Of a DNA stretch of 64,000 nucleotides, positions 58,492 to 64,000 are shown one piece after another. Location of the stretch: assembly GCA_035310985.1 (NCBI GenBank), contig DATGDH010000164.1:1-64000 (forward strand), read 5' to 3'. The position numbers and the translations under genes were made by a program. This DNA comes from DAHVFK01 sp035310985. GTDB lineage: Bacteria > Pseudomonadota > Gammaproteobacteria > Burkholderiales > SG8-39. Numbering within the stretch: position 1 is the stretch's first letter; every line of letters begins with the position of its first letter. A model generated the notes under the pieces. That model made no database searches, was not told where the DNA came from, and was given only the letters and a program-made list of their open reading frames with translations.

Positions 58492-59814
58492 CTAGTAGTT
58501 AAAACGTACCGATATCAGTCCAACCGTGCGCCTGAACTTATAGAGCTGGATATTGGCATCGCTGTCGGTGTGGCTGACCTGGCCGACGAGGGTGACGCCA
58601 GCGCGAATCAGGTAGCTGACTACGGCGCCGACGTCGAGTTCATTGTCCCGGCGTGTCTCGAGAAAGGTCGGATCCACGCCGTTATAGCGGCGCTGCTCGA
58701 AGGCCAGCGAGCCAAAGGCGGACCAGCCGTTGCCTAGGGTAGCCTGGCCGCCGAGCCGCACGCCTGCGGGCTTGTGCCCGAGCCAAGGGAATTGCGAGTC
58801 CCGCTCCTTCTCCTGCCCCGCGTAGACGCTCGCGTACAGCACCGGGGTGTAGGCCCCGGCGAACGCCTGCGCATAGCCGATGCCCGCGATATCCCGGTCG
58901 GCGTCGCGTACGTTCTGCGAGGGGTAATGCAGTCGCGCGTGCTGCAGGTACCCCGTAATCTGGCGGCGCTCATCGTAGCTGTGCTGCCACTGCGCGACTC
59001 CGCCCCAGGCGTCGCGGTAGCGGTCGTTCTGCAGCCGGAAGTCTTGTGCGAGCGCACCCACGGTGATGGCGTCCGCGTCCTTTGCCCAGCGCGCACCGAG
59101 GCTGCCGTCGAGCGTGAGCCGGTTGAAATCTGTCGCATCGCGATAGAAGCTTCCGGTGACCGCGGCGCTGCCGACCGTTGACCAGCTGTCGCTCAGTTTG
59201 TGCGTGAAATTGAGGCCGCCCGCCACGCCAGTGAACAGGTCGCTGTTCTGCGTCGCTCCGGGATTGAGCGTCGCGATCACGCCGCCCAGGGAAGGAATGG
59301 CGATCTGCGAGCTGGCGGTGGCGGCATTGACGTTGCTGTCCGAGCCGATGCCCATCTCGAAATACGCCTGGACGCGCGTGACCTCCGACGCCGCGATTGC
59401 CGAGAGGTAGCGATCCACGGTCTCGCGCGCCTTCTCAGGAATCTTTTCCTGCTTGACGTTCTCGAACTCGCGCCGCGCGGTGTCGCGCTCTCCTGCGAGG
59501 TAGTACGCGCGTGCGATTTCGGCGCGCGCCAGCGCATTGTCGGGCTGTACGGCGAGCACGCGCTCGAGCGCGAAGATCGCACGCTCGACTTCGCCGGAGT
59601 CGAGCGCTGCGATGCCGAGCAGATAATCGAATTCGGGGTCGCCGGCGCGCTGCGGTTCGAGCGGCGCCAGCATGTCGTACGCTTGCTTCGGCTCGCGCTC
59701 GACGAGCAGCTGCTTGGCGCGCTCGAGCGTCGCGTCCGCGAACGCGCTCAGGCCAAGCGCCGCAAGCATGAGTCCGACCAGCACGGATACGCGCGTCGCA
59801 CCCATGCGTCGCAT
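58492..59814 (-). CDS. Slam-like outer-membrane protein (TPR plus DUF560 barrel)
   Basis: The 440-residue protein has a signal peptide (VSVLVGLMLAALGLSAFA), an N-terminal periplasmic TPR part (LERAKQLLVEREPKQAYDML, then AIFALERVLAVQPDNALARAE) and, from about residue 150, a beta-barrel of the Slam/DUF560 type announced by GIGSDSNVNAAT and closing with the outer-membrane signal VRFNY. Slams move TbpB-like proteins to the surface (type XI secretion). It lies 140 bases upstream of the FecR/TbpB-like gene, its likely cargo, on the same strand. Confidence 0.85.
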   Translation of the reverse strand: MRRMGATRVSVLVGLMLAALGLSAFADATLERAKQLLVEREPKQAYDMLAPLEPQRAGDPEFDYLLGIAALDSGEVERAIFALERVLAVQPDNALARAEIARAYYLAGERDTARREFENVKQEKIPEKARETVDRYLSAIAASEVTRVQAYFEMGIGSDSNVNAATASSQIAIPSLGGVIATLNPGATQNSDLFTGVAGGLNFTHKLSDSWSTVGSAAVTGSFYRDATDFNRLTLDGSLGARWAKDADAITVGALAQDFRLQNDRYRDAWGGVAQWQHSYDERRQITGYLQHARLHYPSQNVRDADRDIAGIGYAQAFAGAYTPVLYASVYAGQEKERDSQFPWLGHKPAGVRLGGQATLGNGWSAFGSLAFEQRRYNGVDPTFLETRRDNELDVGAVVSYLIRAGVTLVGQVSHTDSDANIQLYKFRRTVGLISVRFNY

Positions 59815-59888
59815 CGCGTTGTTCTCGCTTCTGTCTCCCTGCGGCGCAGTCTAGCACGGGGAGTGCGACGGCACGCCGGGCGTGACGT

Positions 59889-61001
59889 CTAGGTCTCGAA
59901 GAACGCCTTGACCTTGTCGAACCAGGTCTTGCTGCGCGGGTTGTGCCGCGCAGCATCCTTCTGGCTGATCGCCTCGAACTCGCGCAGCAGCTCACGCTGG
60001 CGCTCGGTCAGGTTGACCGGCGTCTCGACGACGACGTGGCACAACAGGTCGCCTGCCGCGTGGCTGCGCACACCCTTTATCCCCTTGCCGCGCAGCCGGA
60101 ACATCTTGCCGCTCTGCGTCTCCGCGGGCACCTTGATGCGCGCCGAGCCGTCCAGGGTGGGGATCTCGATGTCGCCCCCGAGCGCGGCTGTGGCGAAGGA
60201 GACCGGCATCTCGCAGTGCAGGTCGTCGTGCTCGCGCTGGAACACCGGGTGCGGCTTGACGTGCACTTGCACGTAGAGGTCGCCCGGCGGGCCGCCGTTT
60301 ACGCCCGGCTCGCCTTCGCCGGACAAGCGCACCCGGTCGCCTTCGTCGACGCCCGCGGGAATCTTCACCGCCAGCGTCTTCTGGTGCTTCACCCGGCCGA
60401 CTCCGCTGCAGTCGGGACAGGGATTGGCGATCACCTTGCCGCTGCCGTGACAGCGCGGGCAGGTCTGGGCGATCGAGAAGGGTCCCTGCGAAATGCGCAC
60501 CTGGCCCGCGCCGTGGCAGGTGGGACAGGTCTGCGGCTGAGTGCCTTTGCGCGCCCCGCTCCCGCCGCAGGTTTCGCATTCGGCGAGCGTGGGGATGCGG
60601 ATTTTGGTCTCGAAGCCGTGCGCCGCCTGCTCGAGCGTGATCTCGAGGTTGTAACGCAGGTCCGCGCCGCGGTAGACGGTGGAACGGCCGCCGCGCTGGC
60701 CGCCGAAGATCTCGCCGAAGATATCGCTGAAGATGTCGCCGAAGCCCTGCGCGCCGGCGCCCGCTGAAGCGTGCGGATCGATGCCGGCATGGCCGTAGCG
60801 GTCATACGCGCCGCGCTTTTGCGCGTCGCTCAGGACCTCGTAAGCCTCCTTGGCCTCCTTGAAATGCTCTTCGGCCTTTGGATTTCCCGGGTTGCGGTCC
60901 GGGTGCCATTTCATGGCGAGCTTTCGGTATGCCTTCTTGATTTCATCCTCGCCCGCATCGCGATTGACGCCGAGGACTTCGTAGTAGTCGCGTTTCGCCA
61001 T
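59889..61001 (-). CDS. dnaJ: Chaperone protein DnaJ
   Basis: The 370-residue co-chaperone stimulates DnaK. It has a J domain with WHPDRNPG (HPD), a Gly-rich segment, four zinc-binding CxxCxGxG repeats (CETCGGSG, CPTCHGAG, CPRCHGSG, CPDCSGVG) and the C-terminal substrate domains. The ATG at 61001 (MAKRDYYE) has GGAAAGG upstream; an earlier in-frame ATG adds only four residues. It is the last gene of the operon. Confidence 0.98.
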   Translation of the reverse strand: MAKRDYYEVLGVNRDAGEDEIKKAYRKLAMKWHPDRNPGNPKAEEHFKEAKEAYEVLSDAQKRGAYDRYGHAGIDPHASAGAGAQGFGDIFSDIFGEIFGGQRGGRSTVYRGADLRYNLEITLEQAAHGFETKIRIPTLAECETCGGSGARKGTQPQTCPTCHGAGQVRISQGPFSIAQTCPRCHGSGKVIANPCPDCSGVGRVKHQKTLAVKIPAGVDEGDRVRLSGEGEPGVNGGPPGDLYVQVHVKPHPVFQREHDDLHCEMPVSFATAALGGDIEIPTLDGSARIKVPAETQSGKMFRLRGKGIKGVRSHAAGDLLCHVVVETPVNLTERQRELLREFEAISQKDAARHNPRSKTWFDKVKAFFET

Positions 61002-61071
61002 GTCCCTTTCCAAGCGCGAAACGGGCGGCCGGCTCGCGCCGCCGCCCGCTGCGGATTACCTGGCTGCGGCC

Positions 61072-63006
61072 TCAGCCGGCCTTCTTGTCCTTGACTTCGG
61101 TGAACTCGGCGTCGACGACGTCGCTTTCGGCCTTCTTTCCGGACTCCTGCCCGGCACCGCCGGCGGCCTGCTGCTGCGCAGCCTGCGTTTCGGCGTACAT
61201 CTTCTCGCCGAGCTTCTGCGCGGCCTGTGCGAGCGCCTGCGCCTTGGCGTCGATCTTCGCCTTGTCGTCCGACTTGATGGCTTCCTCGGCTTCCTTCGCC
61301 GCCGACTCGATCTTATCTTTCTCGCCCGCGTCCAGCTTGTCGCCGTAGTCCTTGAGCGATTTCCGCACCGAGTGCACCAGCGCCTCGCACTGGTTGCGCG
61401 CGTTGACCAGCTCGTGCGCTTTCTTGTCCTCCTCGGCGTGCGCTTCGGCATCCTTCACCATGCGCTGGATCTCGGCCTCGGTCAGACCCGAGCTCGCCTG
61501 GATCTTGATCTTGGCTTCCTTGCCGGTCGCCTTGTCCTTGGCCGACACGTGCAGGATGCCGTTCGCGTCGATGTCGAAGGTGACCTCGATCTGCGGCATG
61601 CCGCGAGGCGCCGGTGGGATGTCGGCCAGATTGAACTGGCCCAGACTCTTGTTGCCCGCCGCCATCTCGCGCTCGCCCTGCAGCACGTGGATGGTCACCG
61701 CAGTCTGGTTGTCGTCCGCGGTCGAGAACACCTGGTTTGCCTTGGTGGGCACGGTGGTGTTCTTGTTTATGAGCTTGGTCATCACCCCGCCCAGAGTCTC
61801 GATGCCGAGCGATAGCGGCGTCACGTCGAGCAGCAGCACGTCCTTGACGTCGCCTTTCAACACGCCCGCCTGAATCGCCGCGCCGACGGCCACTGCCTCG
61901 TCGGGGTTCACGTCCTTCCTCGGCTCCTTGGCGAAGAACTCGCGCACCTTGTCTTGCACCTTGGGCATGCGCGTCATTCCGCCCACCAGGATTACGTCGT
62001 CGATTTCCGATACCTTGACGCCGGCGTCTTTGACCGCGATGCGACAGGGCTCGATCGTGCGCTCGATCAAGTCATCGACCAGAGACTCGAATTTGGCGCG
62101 CGTGATCTTCATCGCCAGGTGCTTCGGCCCGGAGGCGTCGGCGGTGATGTACGGTAGGTTGAACTCGGTCTGCTGCGACGAGGAAAGCTCGATCTTGGCT
62201 TTCTCGGCCGCTTCCTTCAGGCGCTGCAGCGCGAGCACATCCTTGGACAAGTCGACGCCCTGGTCCTTCTTGAACTCGGTGACGACGTAGTCGATTAGGC
62301 GCTGGTCGAAATCCTCGCCGCCGAGGAACGTGTCGCCGTTGGTCGACAGGACTTCGAACTGCTTTTCGCCCTCGACGTCGGCGATTTCAATGATCGAGAT
62401 GTCGAAGGTTCCGCCGCCGAGGTCGTAGACCGCGATCTTGCTGTCCTTCTTCGCCTGCTTGTCCAGCCCGAATGCGAGCGCCGCCGCGGTGGGCTCGTTG
62501 ATGATGCGCTTGACGTCGAGGCCGGCGATGCGGCCCGCGTCCTTGGTCGCCTGACGCTGAGAGTCGTTGAAGTAGGCCGGCACCGTGATCACAGCCTCGC
62601 TGACTTCCTCGCCCAGATAGTCTTCGGCGGTCTTCTTCATCTTGCGCAGCACTTCGGCCGACACCTGCTGCGGCGCGATCTTCTTGCCGCGCACCTCGAC
62701 CCACGCGTCGCCGTTGTCGGCCTTGACGATCTTGAAGGGCGCGAGGCCGATGTCCTTCTGTACCTCCTTTTCTTCGAAGCGGCGCCCGATCAGCCGCTTG
62801 ACGGCAAAAAGGGTGTTCTTCGCGTTGGTCACCGCCTGGCGTTTGGCCGGCGCCCCCACCAGGATTTCGCCGTCCTCGGTGTAGCCGACGATCGAGGGCG
62901 TGGTGCGTGCGCCTTCTGAGTTCTCGATCACTTTGGGCTTTCCGCCTTCCATGATCGCCACGCATGAGTTGGTCGTGCCAAGGTCAATGCCGATGATCTT
63001 TGCCAT
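61072..63006 (-). CDS. dnaK: Chaperone protein DnaK (Hsp70)
   Basis: The 644-residue ATPase chaperone starts KIIGIDLGTTNSCVA and has the phosphate loops YDLGGGTFDIS and VGGMTRMP, the linker VLLLDVTPLSLG, and a C-terminal lid with an Ala/Gln-rich tail ending in acidic DVVDAEFTEVKDKKAG. It lies between grpE and dnaJ and is expressed from the heat-shock promoter. Confidence 0.99.
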   Translation of the reverse strand: MAKIIGIDLGTTNSCVAIMEGGKPKVIENSEGARTTPSIVGYTEDGEILVGAPAKRQAVTNAKNTLFAVKRLIGRRFEEKEVQKDIGLAPFKIVKADNGDAWVEVRGKKIAPQQVSAEVLRKMKKTAEDYLGEEVSEAVITVPAYFNDSQRQATKDAGRIAGLDVKRIINEPTAAALAFGLDKQAKKDSKIAVYDLGGGTFDISIIEIADVEGEKQFEVLSTNGDTFLGGEDFDQRLIDYVVTEFKKDQGVDLSKDVLALQRLKEAAEKAKIELSSSQQTEFNLPYITADASGPKHLAMKITRAKFESLVDDLIERTIEPCRIAVKDAGVKVSEIDDVILVGGMTRMPKVQDKVREFFAKEPRKDVNPDEAVAVGAAIQAGVLKGDVKDVLLLDVTPLSLGIETLGGVMTKLINKNTTVPTKANQVFSTADDNQTAVTIHVLQGEREMAAGNKSLGQFNLADIPPAPRGMPQIEVTFDIDANGILHVSAKDKATGKEAKIKIQASSGLTEAEIQRMVKDAEAHAEEDKKAHELVNARNQCEALVHSVRKSLKDYGDKLDAGEKDKIESAAKEAEEAIKSDDKAKIDAKAQALAQAAQKLGEKMYAETQAAQQQAAGGAGQESGKKAESDVVDAEFTEVKDKKAG

Positions 63007-63080
63007 GTCTCGATCCCTGTCCGGGTGGTTGCTGGTGGTCGACTAAACCTGTGTTCAATATGGGGTTTGCGAGCAGCCTT

Positions 63081-63632
63081 TCAAGCGTCGTTGGCCGGAC
63101 GCGGCTTGGCCACCGTGACAAGCGCCGGGCGCAGTACGCGCTCGTGCAGGCGCCAGCCCTTCTGCAGCACGGCGACCAAGGTATTGGGCTCCTCCCCAGA
63201 TTCCACGGCGGCCATCGCCTGATGGTGGTTCGGATCGAAGCGCGTGCCGGGCGCCGGATCGATGTCCCGGACGTTCGCTTTTTCGAGCGCCGCGCGCAGC
63301 TGCTTGAGCGTGAGCTCGACGCCGCTGCGCAGCGCTTCCGTCGTGCCGGCGGAAGCGCCCAGCGCGGCCTCCAGGCTGTCGATCACCGGAAGCAGCGTTT
63401 CGACGAATCGCTCGAGCGCGTATTTCTGGGCGCTGGCGGCCTCGGCGAGCGCGCGCTTGCGCGCATTGTCGGCCTCGGCGAGCGCGCGTAGCGTCGCCTC
63501 GCGCTGCTCCTCGAGCTTCGTGTTCGCCTCCGCCAGCCGTGCCTCCGCCGAGGCCTGCTTGACGGCCTCGGCGGGTTCGGCTTGGGCGGCGCCTGTTTCG
63601 GTCGACTTCATTTGGGGGGTCGGTTCGGACAT
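63081..63632 (-). CDS. grpE: Nucleotide exchange factor GrpE
   Basis: The 183-residue protein has a long N-terminal coiled coil (EARLAEANTKLEEQREATLR) and the C-terminal beta domain with RFDPNHHQAMA and VAVLQKGWRLHERVLRPALV, the GrpE signature. It releases ADP from DnaK. It is the first gene of grpE-dnaK-dnaJ. The usual hrcA neighbour is not seen upstream. Confidence 0.97.
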   Translation of the reverse strand: MSEPTPQMKSTETGAAQAEPAEAVKQASAEARLAEANTKLEEQREATLRALAEADNARKRALAEAASAQKYALERFVETLLPVIDSLEAALGASAGTTEALRSGVELTLKQLRAALEKANVRDIDPAPGTRFDPNHHQAMAAVESGEEPNTLVAVLQKGWRLHERVLRPALVTVAKPRPANDA

Positions 63633-63660
63633 CCTTCCGGCTCCGTGGGTGGTGTCCCTA

Positions 63661-63688
63661 GACTGGGGATGGGTTCGTTCGTTTCAAG
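63661..63688 (-). promoter_or_regulatory. Sigma-32 heat-shock promoter of grpE-dnaK-dnaJ
   Basis: On the minus strand a perfect -35 CTTGAAA (63688-63682) is followed after 13 nt by CCCCAGTC (63668-63661), matching the CCCCATnT -10 at its first five bases. Start codon of grpE lies about 28 bases downstream. Confidence 0.85.
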
Positions 63689-63720
63689 CCCCGGCGCGAT
63701 TCGCATGCCAAAATGCCCTC

Positions 63721-64000
63721 ATGAGTGAAACCCTTGATTTGCGGCGCGAAGCCGACAGCCGGCTGGCGCTTGCGGCACTCGGCGCGCTGCGCGAGCTGCG
63801 TCCGGGCGGCGAACTGCGGCTGATCACCCGCGAGGATCCGACGCTGCTGCTCGAGAGCCTCAACCTGCAACTGCGCGACGCGCTGCGCTGGGATCTGGGC
63901 GCCAGCAGCGGACGCTGGGAGGCGTGCGTCCGCCTGGCGGAGGATGCTGCGCCGCGCGATGTGCTCGACACCCTGCGCCGCGACCACCGCCGTCTGGACG
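63721..64000 (+). CDS. DUF2249/hemerythrin-domain protein, cut by window end
   Basis: The first 75 codons form a DUF2249 domain: LDLRREADSRLALAALGALR, ELRPGGELRLITREDPTLLLE, then LRWDLGASSGRWEACVRL. The last visible residues, VLDTLRRDHRRLD, look like the beginning of a hemerythrin (HHE) domain with its first His. Fusions of these domains occur in proteins linked to iron, oxygen or nitric oxide handling. The 3' part is outside the window, so metal ligands cannot be checked. It is divergent from grpE. Confidence 0.75.
   Translation, partial: MSETLDLRREADSRLALAALGALRELRPGGELRLITREDPTLLLESLNLQLRDALRWDLGASSGRWEACVRLAEDAAPRDVLDTLRRDHRRLD

Noticed and set aside
59864..59888. CACGCC-GGCGTG palindrome after dnaJ as terminator
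   Set aside because: The loop is too tight, the stem only 5 bp, and there is no T tract.
1..64000. CRISPR arrays, tRNA, rRNA, insertion sequences, prophage
   Set aside because: No regularly spaced direct repeats, no tRNA cloverleaf or TTCGA arm, no rRNA stretch, no transposase or integrase motif was recognised.

Overview
The window is dense, high-GC DNA from what looks like a betaproteobacterium. The order ndk-rlmN-pilW-rodZ-ispG-hisS-yfgM-bamB-der, the run leuCDB-asd-fimV-truA-trpFBA-accD-folC-SPOR-cvpA-purF-metZ, an FTR1/cupredoxin iron operon and a grpE-dnaK-dnaJ operon with a sigma-32 promoter all fit that group. I cannot name a genus. No rRNA, tRNA, CRISPR array, insertion sequence or phage gene was seen.

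Region 1 (1-12.4 kb) is accessory metabolism on both strands: an alanine racemase fragment, an acyl-CoA thioesterase, a SMUG1-type uracil-DNA glycosylase, a nitroreductase, a 2-hydroxyacid dehydrogenase, a SYLF protein, a cytochrome P450, two SDRs, a thiolase reduced to 63 residues, an FAH-family hydrolase, two tandem SHOCT lipoproteins, a MaoC hydratase, a Ser/Thr kinase with an unrecognised C-terminal domain and an NTF2-like protein. Two genes here look internally deleted, and several start codons sit 5-7 nt after a -10-like box with no ribosome binding site, suggesting leaderless mRNAs.

Region 2 (12.5-20.4 kb) holds a DsrE-TusA-SQR-like-DUF1641-epimerase operon (sulfur trafficking), a Fur-controlled cupredoxin/FTR1 iron uptake pair, an IlvD/Edd-family dehydratase overlapping a beta-hydroxyacid dehydrogenase, and an HU-type DNA-binding protein.

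Region 3 (20.5-34.1 kb) is housekeeping: HNH nuclease, a DUF6352-like protein, AlkA-type glycosylase, accA, tilS, then ndk to der, most genes overlapping by ATGA or GTGA.

Region 4 (34.1-52.7 kb) starts with a TetR/MFS pair and continues with leucine, aspartate-family and tryptophan biosynthesis mixed with fimV, truA, accD, folC and purF. folC appears to start at CTG. metZ is preceded by a promoter, a SAM-II riboswitch and an intrinsic terminator.

Region 5 (52.7-64 kb) has lpxH-cyclophilin diverging from cysS, a branched-chain amino acid binding protein, then a Slam-like outer-membrane protein followed by a secreted FecR-domain protein with a TbpB-like C-terminal barrel (a candidate type XI secretion pair), the chaperone operon and the start of a DUF2249-hemerythrin gene.
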